From Cryptomeria japonica (Eukaryota > Streptophyta > Pinopsida > Cupressales > Cupressaceae): a stretch of 64,000 nt of DNA. The position numbers were made by a program, and so were the translations under genes. A model generated the notes under the pieces. It ran no database searches. It was not told the origin of the DNA and worked only from the letters and a program-made list of their open reading frames with translations. Shown in pieces: positions 43,901-56,846 of this stretch; within the stretch, counting starts at the first letter, position 1; each line of letters begins with the position of its first letter. Location: positions 20,687,932 to 20,751,931 of the forward strand of contig NC_081412.1 in NCBI RefSeq assembly GCF_030272615.1, written 5' to 3'.

Positions 43901-46900
43901 TATCTCAAAAATAACTAATGAGACCCAATCTTCTAATGGTGACAATCCTGAGAAAGAGAAGGTCAAATGTGCCTATTGTAAAAGACCCATTCATGATGAG
44001 AATAAATGTTTGAAGAAACAAATTGATCACTTGATACACATTCTTGAAAAGAATAATATTAGTGTACCTAGATTAGTAAAACAGAGTTCAAGTGAGGGGT
44101 CTAACAAAGCTAAAGAAAACAACAAGGGGAAAGGAAAGGGAAAGGCCCTTATAGAATTTTTTTCACCACCATCCACTTAGGTTCTTAATTTGGATGCCTT
44201 GCCCCACATGGCTTCATCAAATGATGAACTTTCATCTTTAGACCAATGTTCTATACCTTCTATTTTGATGGGTGATGATAATCATGTTGAGGTGTGTAGG
44301 AGAGGGTCTATTGATGTGGGGGATGACACATTCCATGATGTTCTTTGTGTGCCCTTACTATCAACTAATCTCCTATTAGTATATTAGATCAATCACATAG
44401 GTTCAGGCAAGTGGGTTGATCTCTCTTCAAATTTTGTGGTAATTCATGAGTTGCACAATGATTCTACAATTGCAATTGGAAAAGTAGACCATCAATCTTG
44501 ACTTTATCTATTTTCTCATTTTTTTATTGATCCCCCTTCATTTGTTTTACTCACTCATTCTGATGAAGTGAGTAATTTGTGGCATCAGCAGTTTGGCCAC
44601 TTAAACTATCGCTACTTGCAACAACTCAGTTAGCATGACATGGCTACAGGATTGCCTCCAATTCAGTTTTTTTATGGTGTTTGTCAAGGATGCGTTCTTG
44701 GCAAGAATCCTAAGCAGAATTTTCACAAAGGCAAAGATTGGAGAGATTGGCATCTTTTGGAGTTGGTACATAGTGATTTGGTTGGACCATTTCCACATCC
44801 ATCCTTCAATAGAGCCTGATATGTTTTGACATTTATTGATGATTTTTCTAGATACACCTTTGTGTATTTCTCAAACAAAAGTCTAAAGTCTTTGATTTAT
44901 TCTTGGACTTTAAATTATTTGTAGAGAAACAATCTAGGAAATCTATCAAAGTTTTGTGTATGGATAATGGGGGGAGTATGTCAACAACATGTTTGACCAA
45001 TTTTGTATCTCTAAGGACATTGAATTGCAACATAAAGTTTCCTATAGACCTCTATAGAATGGAGTTGCAAAACGGAAAAAAATGGTCCTTGAAAGAAATG
45101 GCCAACTGTATGATTTACTCCAAATATTTGGTACCACCATATTGGGCAAAAGCCATTAATTGTGCATGTTATATCCAAAATTGAGTCCCTCACAAAGATG
45201 TAAAGGGGGTAACACCCTTTGAAGCTTGGACTGGTTGGAAACCCTCAATTAAGCACTTTCAAGTGTTTAGTTCTTGTAGACACCTAAAATTGTCATGTCT
45301 AATTAAATAAATATTTTATTTTATTTATTTAATTATCTAAGCCTAATTCTTCTATTAATTAAATAAATATTTATTTATTTAATTAATTCATCTATCCTCT
45401 TCTAGCCTTATTTCTCATTTAAATAAATACATTTATTTATTTAAATTATCATTTTCCTAAATTAAATAAATATTTTATTTATTTAATTGATCTCACTTCT
45501 TCTATTAATTAAATAAATCTTTATTTATTTAATTAATTCATTAGCTTCTTCTACACATGACAAATGTCATTCATCTCTTAATTCATACACTACCTACCTC
45601 TCTTATTATTTTATTATTTCTTTTACCTACCCTCTAATCATAGCCGACCTCCTTTTACACCTCTCAATCTTATCCCTCCATTTCATATTGTGTCTTCTAT
45701 ATAAGGAGATGCTTCCTTCATTATAAAACCCTAACTACTTGATCAATTGACTACACTACAATCCTACTTGCAACCACATTCTGTTCTTTGTTGAGCTCTT
45801 GTGCACATAAAATCTGAAGAGCAAATATATCAAGCAAGATCAATGGAGATAGGAAGAATGGAGATCAAAACCCTATTGGACATGTGATGGTATAATCTTT
45901 GTGATTTCATGTGATTTGCATTGTCTTAGGTAATCTTCATATGTTATGGTGGATCTTTGTTGATTGTTAGGCTAGGGTTTGGTGGTTGAATTCATTTAGC
46001 CTTTCAATATTGTTATTATTGTTATCCATTTTCACCATATACAGTTCTCATGCATGGGCCCACATTCTAGTAGAAAAATGCAAGGGTATGGATCCGCAAA
46101 GTAAGCCTTGCACATTTTTTGGATATCTAGATGATCTCAAAGGCTACTGGCTTTATGATCCTGTCATTCATGAGTTGTTCATTGAGAGGAGTGTTCATTT
46201 TGAGGAGAGTCATTCTAACTCTTCTTCTACAACTTCTCCATCCACTATTATATTAGAGCCACTACATCATGATGATAGTTCTTCAGAGGATCTCGGTCCT
46301 ACTACTTTTGATGAGGAGTCTTCTTTCTCCACTTCAAATGGTGGTAGTGATAATGAGTATTCACATTCCTCCCACCGTCATCATTAAGAGGATGTTGACT
46401 CTCCTCCAGATTCTCTAGTCTCAGAACCTCTATGGGCTTGTAAGACACTAGATTTGATAGGTGATTAGGTTGTGATCCTTTAGATACTATAAGAACAAGG
46501 TCACAATTTTAGTAGGCTCCACGGCTCTTTATTGCTTCATCTTTTGATCCACAATCTTTTTAAGAAGATTTAGGTGTTCCCAAGTGGGATGCAGCTATGC
46601 AGGAAGAGTTCATTTCCTTGGAGAGGAACCACACTTAGGATCTTGTCCCTCTTCCTAAGGGAAGAAAACTTGTTCGATGCAAGTGGATCTATTAGACAAA
46701 AAAAATTGTAGATGGGTTCGTTGATAAACATAAGACTCGCTTGGTTTCTAAAGGATTCTCCTAAGTTCTTGGGATTGACTACTCTAAGACTTTTGTACTA
46801 GTTGCCAAAATGAATTCTATTTGACTTGTCCTTGTTATTTTTGTGGCTCACATATGGCAAGTTCATCATATGGATGTGAAGAGTGCTTTTCTTCATGGTG

Positions 46901-47207
46901 AACTTCAAGAGGAGATATACATGGAGCAGCCACAAGGGTTCATTCAGGATTCTTCACTTGTTTACCATCTTTGGAAGTCTATATATGGCCTCAAACGAGC
47001 CTCTTAGACTTGGTATACCAAGATGGACTCCCTCCTTCTGAGAGTTGGGCTCACTCATTACCATTGTGATCCAAATATCTACATTTTGCAGCAAGATGAT
47101 ACTCTCACTTTTTTGGTTCTCTATGTTGATGAATTATTGATCGTGCAGGGAGTCACTCAAATCATATTGATATGCTCTAAGATTACTATGAAATATGGAT
47201 TTCTCTA
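43901..47207 (+). pseudogene. Element D: decayed Ty1/copia gag-pol fragment
   Basis: Read left to right. Zinc knuckle CAYCKRPIHDENKC (about 43970); protease remnant ALPHMASSNDELSSL with the catalytic DSG lost; LCVPLLSTNLL; pre-integrase LWHQQFGHLNYRYLQQLS and CQGCVLGKNPKQNFHKGK (44580-44740); integrase LELVHSDLVGPF and FIDDFSRYTFVYF (44755-44870), then frame-shifted. After the solo LTR (45275-46043) integrase resumes with AWAHILVEKCKGMDPQSKPC and GYWLYDPVIHELFIERSVHF, then [37 protein letters not shown] and LVLYVDELLI (YVDD changed to YVDE). RNase H is missing after 47207. It has many stops, and its sequence differs clearly from A, C and G, so it belongs to another copia lineage. Confidence 0.85.
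45275..46043 (+). mobile_element. Solo LTR inserted in the integrase of element D
   Basis: Starts tgtagacacctaaaattgtc and ends accatataca, flanked by a perfect TSD gttct (45270-45274 and 46044-46048). The host integrase reads through when it is removed (KVFSS joins HAWAHI). It contains repeated aattaaataaatattt blocks (45300-45540) and a TATA-like tatataagg (45698-45706) followed by cattataaaaccctaac. No internal region, hence a solo LTR. Same type of start as the solo LTR at 22451-23906. Confidence 0.85.
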
Positions 47208-47928
47208 AATCAATTTTAACATAATATACTTGTAATGGAGGTTGTAGAGGAAAATTAGCATTATGAACACACTAGCAAATGCTATATAGAAAATGAAGGG
47301 TGAAGGCTTCTATAAATAGAATTCTCAAGAGACAAAATCAAGGGCTAGGATGAGTTGATGATGGATGGTTTGATCTTGCCAAAAGATCAAGGGCTAGGAT
47401 TAGAGAGGCTATCCCAGGAAAGGAAAAGGACAAGTGGCAAGAAAAGCTTTGGTAAGAGTGGAGACTCAAAGATGGGGATAGATTTAGAATAAAGATCACT
47501 TGTGGTAGGCTTTCCAAAAGAGGCAAGGTTTGACTTTTGCTAATCGTGTGAGAGGTGAGAATTTAAAATTAGATTTTTCTTGTTTTGTCAAACAAAAAGT
47601 GATATTTGTCTTTAGTGGAGGATTGTTGGAAGAATGTGCAAGCTTGCACATATGAAGAGGAATGGCACATGACAAAATGATTTTTTAGAATTAGAAAAGA
47701 GAGAGTTAATGGGGATTTAAAAGGTAATTTAATTAATTAATTAAATAGGCTTTTGAAGAATTTTAGGGGTGGGGCTAAGGTTAAATGAATCAAATTAATT
47801 AAGTTGTAGAAGAAAATAAAGACATATAAGTAATTAAATAAAATTTAATTAAATATGGAGGAAAGGGGAAATTTTAAGGAGAAATTAATTAAAAGTTAAA
47901 TTTAATTAATTATTGATAAATTTGAATG
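47208..47928 (+). other. Unassigned stretch with a probable LTR start at 47624
   Basis: After the truncated RT there is no domain. At 47616-47630 a purine run (agtggaggat) is followed by tgttggaagaatgtgcaagc, a plausible PPT and LTR start of another element. The following AT-rich taattaattaaa DNA would be the LTR, cut at 47929. Confidence 0.4.
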
Positions 47929-48630
47929 TGTCATGCCCAAAATTTAGGGCAAAAACGGAACAAATTTTTTTTTTTAAAAGATACTGATTTAATTAACAAG
48001 CACACTCTTGCGACAAGCGTTAACGAAAATTCCATTAATAAATTCGAGCTCATTCTGAAACGAACGAAGCATCGACAATCGGTTATATTCTAATCGCGGA
48101 ATAACCTACTGGTTTAAATTTTATCTCCAAAAGATATTTAATTAATAGTTTTATTAAATTATTCATACTAAAAGTATTAGGAGAGATATTTTAATTTATC
48201 CTCCAATATGACTTTATAGTCTTTTTAATTCTTTTATATTTCTCTTTATAATTTAACCAAAGTTAAAATCCGGATTAATTAAATATATACATATATACAT
48301 AATTGATTATGCATATATTTATATATTTAAAATTTAATTACTTATACAAAAATGCTCAAATTCATACATTTACATACATATATATAATTTCCATATGTAT
48401 TTATGGAAACATATATATATGTATATTTACTAAACTGGTAAATATTTTAATAATTATTTTAATTAACTGCCCTAACCTCCACTCGGTTAGGGTTTTAAAC
48501 CCTATAAATTATTATATTTTTTTTTTTAACTGTTAAACATCTTAGCTGGGCCGAAGCCCTTGGCGGCCATGAAAAATAAACCCCTCTTATTGCAGGTCAC
48601 GGAGAGAACACAAGTTTGGCCGCGCGCGCG

Positions 48631-48794
48631 CCACTGTGTGGGCGCACAATGGGCGCCGCGGCACCACTGTGTGCCCACACAGTGGCGGCCGTGGCCGTCC
48701 ACTGTGTGCCCACACAGTGGGAGCCGCAAGCGGCTCCACTGTGTGTGCACACAGTGGGCGCCGCGCGGTCGTCCACTGTGTGAACACACAGTGG
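48631..48794. repeat. Array of five 22-bp palindromes with GC-rich spacers
   Basis: Unit: arm ccactgtgtg, two variable bases, arm cacacagtgg. Copies start at 48631 (arms imperfect), 48664, 48699, 48736 and 48773; four are perfect. Spacers are 11-15 bases, GC-rich, and one is itself a palindrome (agccgc-aa-gcggct at 48722-48735). The whole block (48540-48820) is GC-rich inside AT-rich DNA. The overlapping open frames on both strands here are by-products of the repeat. Confidence 0.93.
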
Positions 48795-48856
48795 AGTCCG
48801 CGGGGACCCCAAAACTCATTCCCTTTTTTTTTTAAATTAATTTTTTTTTTATTTAA

Positions 48857-48919
48857 AAATACATAAATATATATATATATTTATATATATATATATATAT
48901 ATAAATATATATATATATT

Positions 48920-48954
<35 letters not shown>

Positions 48955-48966
48955 ATATATTTATAA
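48857..48966. repeat. AT-rich microsatellite
   Basis: Alternating (at)n broken by att/ttt units, about 110 bases, immediately after the palindrome array. Confidence 0.9.
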
Positions 48967-51657
48967 ATAACTTAAATAAGCATAATAAAAATAAAAATGA
49001 AATTTATTTCAATATAAATTTATATAAGTTTTTTTTTGAAGAGAATTTTACATACAAAATTCTAAACTAATATAATAAAGAAAAAGATAACATTAAGTTT
49101 AATCAAAAATAGAAATATATATTTATATATATATATATAAATTCATTTATAAAGCTAGCTTTTAAATCAATGTTAACAAAAATACAATTCAAAGTATTTT
49201 ATAAAGATACATTGTATTTTTTTTTTTTTCTGGAAATAAAGATATCCATCTATATATTCTTTTTTTTTTTAAATAGAATATTTACTTAAAACAACTTTTT
49301 TTTTTTATAAAAAGAAAACAGAAATCTATCAACAACAATAATCTTTTATTTGCCACAAGTGAAACATAATTAAAGTCTAAATAAAAAAAAAACAAATCTT
49401 TTATTTCTTTCCAAAATACAAGAAGCTTTTTGCATGCAACACCATTTAACCCCTTTTTTTTTATAAAACCAGAAGTAGAAATAACAAGCTTTTCTTTCTT
49501 TAAAACATCTCTAAATACTCTACCAAATTTACAGAATGATTTCTCTGAACAGTCACAACATTAAGACTTCAAGTCTACTAATACAAATTTCAACTTGCTT
49601 CTCCTTTCTCTTGCATTGAGGCATTTATTTACAACAACTTTAAACATACATCTGCAACTGAATTCAAATATCTTCAAATACAATCTTCTGAATATCTTTC
49701 ATGAATCCTATCCTCTTTCTTCTGAATTTCCTGCATAATAGAAAACACAAAATTGACCACGGAGTGCTCACCTCCCAGCCTAGGCTAACTGGTAGCCACC
49801 CCCGAGCTCGGAGAACCAATTCCTAGACGGGTAACAAACAGGCAAACACAAAGAAACACAAAACATACAAATATTCCAGACACATTCCCAACCTGGTTTT
49901 CACAGCACCACACTCTGGTGGTGTACATTTTAAAAGGGTGGTAGTGGACCAAATACCCTGAGGAGAATCTGCAAGTATGTAATAACAAGAAGCCACCTCA
50001 TGGCACAAATAACATATCAAAAATCTCAACCCCATAATCCTTATGCCCCCCAAAGGCATTCTAGCCTTATAACCCTCCTTATGACCCCCATTGCACAAAC
50101 AGGCCATGCAGCAAGGGTCACACAAAGATCCCTTGTGATCGCTCTCTAAAGAGAGTCTCTCACTCGAGGGTTGTCACTGCTACCACCCTCAAGATCCTCT
50201 TCTCTCCCAAGAGAAAGAGAGATCTTGAGAAAACTCCCAAAACACATTCATTCATAAAACAAAACCAAAAGATTTTCAAACATTCGTTTTCAAGAATACA
50301 GATTTTCTTATTCAACAACTTTCAGAAACAAACAAAAACAAGTCATTAAAAGTAAAAATGAAACCAACCTTAATCTGCCCAAAGGTTATAATGATATCTG
50401 AAGAAGAGCTGCCCAATCCACAATTCTTTATTTTCCTTAATCAATTTCTTTATCCCATAACATTATTTTCCAAATTTTCTTCTGTCTCCAAAAATGGAGA
50501 GTGGGTGATTAACCAGCTATTCCCAAAAATCCTCCTTAAGAAGCTCACTCACTGAGTTCTCACAGGATTCTAAGAAAAATCAACAAAAAGAAGGAAGAAA
50601 GCAAAAATGCAAAAAAAGACTTTCCTTCCAAGAGGAAAAATCTGGATTTGATTTTCCTTCAATTTTCAATTTTCGCTCAACTCAAAAAAGCCAATTTTTA
50701 AAGCGTTAAAAAGATCATAATAAAGTAGAAACTTGCCTAAAATTACCCCTAACCCCTAGGTATACCTTATGGGCTTCAGGAAACCCTAATAAACTACCCC
50801 TAGGTGTTCATTTAACCCATTTTAAACCCCTCTGGAGTTTATTTTCGGGTCAAACATAAGTTGACCACACCAAATATTATATTCTCAAAATATCTTTTTG
50901 ACAACACATTATTTTATTTAAAAATAATAATAATTAACACTTTCCCATCAAGAGACAAGATAAAATATTAAAATTTAAATCCTCACATGTGTCAAGTGAC
51001 ACTAATAAAATACTTTTACAGAAATAAACATGAAATTGTCTCTTGAGGTTTTTACACAATAAATTTAAATAACACAAAACACACATGCAGCATATACTGA
51101 TACGAATAAAATACAATACAAACGGGGTGTTGTCTCTCCAAATAGACAAACCCTGGCTTTACGAACATACATAAGTCTAGGTTTGATTCTCCGTAATTTT
51201 CCATGGTCACATGGTAAATTTCCTGCGCATCTCAATGTACACATTAGTACTCCCAAATATTCATATAAAATATAATTCAATAATATAACAATGCACATCA
51301 TTACTTGCATACAATTTTCATCTGCACAGATTGAATACATCTTTTGTCAAGCAAATTCACATAAGCAATTTTCATCCTAATTCACATAAACTAAACATAC
51401 ATCATAGTTCTATATTCAAAGTAAAGTCCTGCAAATTCATTAACGACATCTATCATTGCAATATCATTCTATCTAATAATCATGTAGTGTTCTATCTCAT
51501 AAAGCATGTAAGTAAAACATCAATTCATAGCAATGTTATCCAATATCCTGAAATCATATAATTTCTAAGTCTCAAAATGCATCAACACAAAGTATCCATA
51601 GTAGTCTAAAATATAAAATCCACTGAATGTCAAACTGAGTCGAGGTGAGGCCTCACA
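48967..51657. other. Remainder of the long LTR, noncoding
   Basis: AT-rich with many A or T runs. Short frames (49785-50125 minus, 51065-51340 minus) have no motif. No RNA gene recognised. Confidence 0.4.
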
Positions 51658-54087
51658 GAATGTCTATGGTCCTAATTATGGATATATTGCTTCATATATC
51701 GTCAACAACCATAAGACAAAAGGCAATTGACAACCATCATTGTCCCTTTAAGGTTGACCACTAATAATATTTTTTGACATACTTTTTGGCAACCTCTTAA
51801 GGAACACTTTGTAGTGACTAATGTGCCACTAGAACCACCTTAGATAGTGCACTATCCATTTTCCACTCAAGCATTGCCAACCACACCTATGCTAGTATAC
51901 TAGTCCACTTCGACTCATGTGGCACCTAATCTCATTGTGGGCCACTAGAATAGTCTTGTATACCATTTTTGCACTCTAAGAGCATCTTTAGTGAAATACT
52001 CATATTGTTAAACCATTCAATCTAATTTCTTCTTATTAGTAAGAAGCTCATTCAAAGAAGTACGATATGATTTACTCTATTTTTTAAATCCCCTATTTTC
52101 ACCTAATTCTCCAAGTTCTCTCTCTTCTCAATTTTTATTCCACAACATGACAAAACGCATAACTTTTTTACTTATTAATAGAGACACATTTGGAAAACAC
52201 AATTACCTCAAATTATTACTAAGCTTCATAAGAAATCATTATTAGTTACTAGTTACAAATAAAAATCATACTATAAAAATCTAGATATAAAGTTTTAGAA
52301 AATTGTGGATATAAATGCAACACTCAAACTAAGTACATCCTGTCACCTAACAGGACAAGTAGTGAAGTGACTCGACCACATAACAAGATATTTTAAACTA
52401 ATTTAGTACAACAAAATAAACGAAATAGATATATGAAAGTCTCAAACTAGAAATCTACAACTAAATGATATGTAATATACAATATTCTAATTTTATTTAA
52501 ATTAAATAAATACTAACAAAATTATAGAAAATTCAATTATCCTAAACATAATATTATGTATTCTTATCCATGTCCACTCTAAAATATAATTCATTACTTT
52601 TCAATCTATATTACTCAAAACTCTAAATTTCTTTTAACTCCATCTGTTTTTTAAATCCTTAGCTTCCTATATAAGTTATTCTAAGTTTCCCAAAAGTTTC
52701 AAAAAAAAGACATATGTATAATCATAGTCAAATTCTTTAAAAAATCTAAAAGAATATGATTGCACACCCCCAAATTATTTCCTGCCCCACATTAGAGTAG
52801 AATATTTATTTTGCCACCGAAAAAAATGCCAAACTAATTTAAAAAAAAGTATGCCCACTTATCCTTGTCCCCATTCAAATATTAAAAACAATAGAAAAAA
52901 ACCAAATTTTACATGAAAAGTTATAATATCTTCCCGTGTTTTTAAATTCAGATTTTTTTATTTAAAATCACTTTGACAACGGCCCAATAATAATATCTTG
53001 ATGTGTTCCCCATCACATTTTTTAATTGTGTGGATAATCTTTACTTCAAACTCCTCATACCAAGCATACTCCAATTCCAATACTACTTAAAATATCTCAT
53101 TAACTTTCTTCATATCCAATTATTTTTAAGTAAATTTTCATTCTAAAATATTGTAATCTTTAGCATTATAATTAAACGTTCACCAAGTTTGGAGACATTT
53201 GTTTTACAATTAACAATTCTAGGGATAATTTTTGGGCTATGTTATTAATTTGGGATGAATAAAAGGTATGTTGCCCTCACTATTTTTGAAAAATACCACT
53301 GATTTTAGTTTTGGATATCTAAATTAAAATCTATTTTTTTCATTTACTTGTTACATTTAGTTTTTTCTATGTAGAGTCAAAACTCTAAAGTCTTGTTTTA
53401 AGAAACTTAAAACATAATTGAAAGAAAGTTTATTTTTATGTTAAAAGATCAAATTTTCAATATATAATTATTGTTGAATTTGATATTGTTCTTTATTATT
53501 GTTTTGATCTTTAAAGTGATAATATGGTACACAAGTTTAGAAATATAGAATTTTAGTTTATTTCTTTAGATGTTTATATCTAACATTTGAATTCTCAATG
53601 TCATTATTCAACGTGAGATCTACTCTAGTTGGTATACCAAAGCTTTTGCTTTGTTAGGCCTTCTAGGTATTAACATGGGCATACTTCCTTTGCATATTTT
53701 TTTAGTTGATTCGTCAAATATTTCTACAATGAAGAAAATAGGGGTATCAGAGATTAGGTCTATAGAGGCTACATATAGTTCAAATGGTTAACGTCTCATG
53801 AATCTCTTTACTTTAAGATTCAACGATATTGCAATATACATATTCATTTTTTAGGAGGAGATCATAGATCCTAAAAGTTGCATTAAATTCCAATTACCTG
53901 TCACTTCAAGCGTCCCTTGGCATTGTTCAAAGTTTGTTTGGCACCCCCTCCACATTAAGACCAATCACCATTTTTTTCTTATGCATCACATTTGTCACAT
54001 TTATTTAATGAGTTTGAAATAGAGAATCATTTAGCTTCTAGATGATCTCATTACTATGAGATTAGGGGTTAATTTTTCTTCCTCTTT
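51658..54087. other. AT-rich DNA, nothing recognised
   Basis: Begins with the TSD copy and continues the unit cut at 47928. No open frame of useful length and no retroelement motif on either strand. Confidence 0.4.
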
Positions 54088-56360
54088 TGTAACCCAACCC
54101 CGGAGGAACTAACAAACTAAATTAACACAGCAATAACTTTTTTTAATAAAAATAATGCATTTCATCTTTAACACATCATGATACGCATCATACATATGAC
54201 CATTGCAATGCTCAAGTGGAAGACAAACATTCTTCTCTAAACAATGTCCTATATGGGTTCCCTAACATCACTACTATGCAACACAACTAAATAAGATCTA
54301 AGATACATAAATCATTAATGAAATAACTATAACATCACATAACATAAGAACATCTACTTCTACAACTAAGTTCATTTTAAGCACCAAACCAAATGTTCCC
54401 CTGCTAAACTTTCAACATGAAATAAGATAGATCATACAATCACATATGAGTAGTCGGTAGCAACACCAATCTACCTAAACACTATTCAACCATTACATGA
54501 ATATTAATTACATCAACCTCCTTATGGAGTCTTCGAGAATCAATAACAATACAGTTACAATGCTTCAATGATACATAACATAAATACTGATTATAATAAA
54601 TGAATAACTTGCAACTACAATGAAAAGGTACTGGAATGCAAAAGATGAGATCCTTCCAATGCACACGAGCAAGTCCATCGGTCCCCAATGGAGGTTGGCA
54701 ACAACCACCCGACCATGTGGAACCATCAAGTACACCCCACTGTGCTCAAGAGATAGACACAAGGCCCCAAACACAAAAGAAAACAAGAAAGGGAAACAAG
54801 ATCTACTCTCAAGCACAACACCAACATCTAAGGGAACGTAAGATATATGCAAGTATAAAGCCCAAAACAAGAACAAATATGACGCATGACCATTGTCCAC
54901 CAAAGGCTTCTACTCACAGCCAAATAGAATAAGACATTGGAGTACAAGAAGGAAAGAGTGTCATTACATAGCCTCAACATGAGTTACCCCGATAGCCTCT
55001 CTAGGCCCTAGCTGCCATTTGATAGCTCATGTGGAACCGAATAGTCATTTCATGAAGACAAGGAGGTTTGATTATGCTAGATCAACGCCCCTCAAATGGC
55101 CAAGCCTTCCCACTCCCATCCTTAGTCTATACAAGAACTCACGGCCATTGGAGGGGCGCCATATTATCTTATTAATGTGTTTTACTCTGATTCATTAATT
55201 AGGTATCACCTGATTAAGAAACTGCCCAATGAGTTACCTCGTACCCACTTTAGGGCCCTGACCCCCATTGTGAGCCACTCTCCCTAATTGCATCTAGATA
55301 CCCATACCCTAGGGTTCAATTTAGGGAATCATAAATCATTTAGGACATATATGTCTCATATAGGACATTCATGAATCCATAATCCAGAATTGAAACATAG
55401 TCATACACATAGCCCTCTCTAGGCCTTCACATTAAGGATTCAACCATGAAACCACTCCCAAATACAGAATAAATTGGATTATTTCACAACAAAGCATATG
55501 AAAGGGAATATGAACAAAAATAAACCCAAATCACATCAATCAAACACAAAACCACAAAGTAGAAAGGGTACAAGACCAAGCTGAACCTCTAGGACACTCT
55601 GAGAATCGAAACAAGATCAAACAAAGAGTTGCACAATTGAGCTCGATTCCTATGCATTTGTAGGCTAGTGTTGCACATTTTTAGGTGAATTCTACACATT
55701 TACACAAAACCCTGAGCATTTTCATAGGGATGATTTTGGGAGCTCAATCAGGTAACAAAATGATTCCGAAAGAAAAATAAGAGCACAACCCATTTGATAT
55801 GTGTCCTATTACCTTCCAAAAACTCAAACAAATAAAACCCAATACCCATGCACAAAGAACATAACAACAAACCCTCAAACAACCCCTAATTTGCACAATG
55901 AAAACAAGTGCATTTGAAAACAAAAACTATCAATTTCAAACCAGAAACTGAAGCAACTTTCAAATTGATAGAAATAATATTAAATACAATGCATTTCCAT
56001 TTTAAAGCAATAAATTCAAAAAAAAATGAGGAAGAACAACTCTACCTCAAAATTTGAAAAACAAATGAAATGGAAAAGCCTGAAAAGAAATGAAGAAGCC
56101 TACATACCAAAACGTTCTAACCAAAAACCTCTCCAAACAACACAAAATTCAATCAATTTCTAGAAAAAGCCTCTTACAATCCAAGCCTCAATCGAATCCA
56201 AGCCTTAATCAAATCCAAGCAATCACCAACCAAAATCTCCACAAAAAATCCAGTCCAAAAATGCAAGAGTTTCACCCAATTTTCACACCAAAACCCTCCT
56301 TTGAAATTTCCAAAGAAATGTTGTAGCCAAAACTCTTCAAAAACCAAAAATAAAACAAAT
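54088..56360. other. Possible LTR-like DNA starting tgtaaccc
   Basis: tgtaacccaaccccggagga at 54088 has the look of a plant LTR start, but no matching end or TSD was found. Small frames at 54565-54932 on both strands overlap each other and have no motif. The last 5 bases (caaat) are the left TSD of element E. Confidence 0.3.
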
Positions 56361-56832
56361 TGTGAGATTTTGCCAAGATCAAGAGGCAGTGGAAAGCACA
56401 AATAAGAGAGAACAAAATAGATGATAGGAATAAAATGTATTCTATTAAGATGAAAATACTGATCAACTGGATCATCAAGCGTTGTTGTTCAATGATTGTC
56501 TGTACAAACAATGTAGATGAGCCTGCTTATATAGGCAAGGCTATATGGATATGTGAGCACACAAACATGACATGTGGCTCAATAAGAAACAAGGGTAGGT
56601 AGGAAATAGGTGTGAGTAGGTAGGAGAAATAATATAATACTCCACATGAGGTGGAATATAACAACAAGATAAGATCAACACCATAAAAGGTGGAAATTCT
56701 CCTACACACACTATCCCAATGTGACACAAACACCTAAGTGTCTCATACCCAAACTACTAAGAAATGCATGTACCTAAGTAAACTTAAGTAAGGTGTAATA
56801 ATATCCAAGATGAATAATTTTTTACACCAACA
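56361..56832 (-). repeat. 3' LTR of element E
   Basis: 472 bases. Plus-strand ends tgtgagattttgcc and ttttacaccaaca. Nearly identical to 58372-58841, which explains the recurring short frames at 56272-56511/58331-58522 and 56527-56733/58538-58738. Confidence 0.92.
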
Positions 56833-56846
56833 CCCCCCCTTAAGTG
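56833..56846 (-). other. Polypurine tract of element E
   Basis: Plus strand ccccccccttaagt-type run; on the minus strand a run of A and G ends directly at the LTR start tgttggtgtaaa. Confidence 0.7.

Larger units (their letters stand above)
47929..51657 (+). mobile_element. Probable 3.7-kb solo LTR
   Basis: Starts tgtcatgcccaaaatttagg, a common start for plant Ty3-type LTRs, and ends gaggcctcaca. It is flanked by a perfect 5-bp TSD gaatg (47924-47928 and 51658-51662). It has no coding domain. It contains a palindrome array (48631-48794), an AT microsatellite (48857-48966), A- and T-runs, and a C/T-rich stretch (50140-50220). A 3.7-kb LTR is long but within the range for plant Ty3 elements. 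The chance of a false TSD is real, as a single 5-bp match supports it. Confidence 0.6.

Noticed and set aside
48631-48794. CRISPR array
   Set aside because: Only five palindromic units, variable centres, short spacers, in a plant LTR; no reason to consider CRISPR.
48526-48866. Overlapping Cys/His-rich ORFs on both strands
   Set aside because: They are translations of the palindrome array in several frames, open because the repeat is GC-rich and stop-poor.
49785-50125. Minus-strand Cys-rich ORFs as a small secreted protein
   Set aside because: Hydrophobic stretches are present but the frames lie inside the candidate LTR and have no signal or family match.
54565-54932. Two overlapping ORFs of about 100 codons on opposite strands
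   Set aside because: No motif, no codon or splice evidence, and neither resembles a known family.
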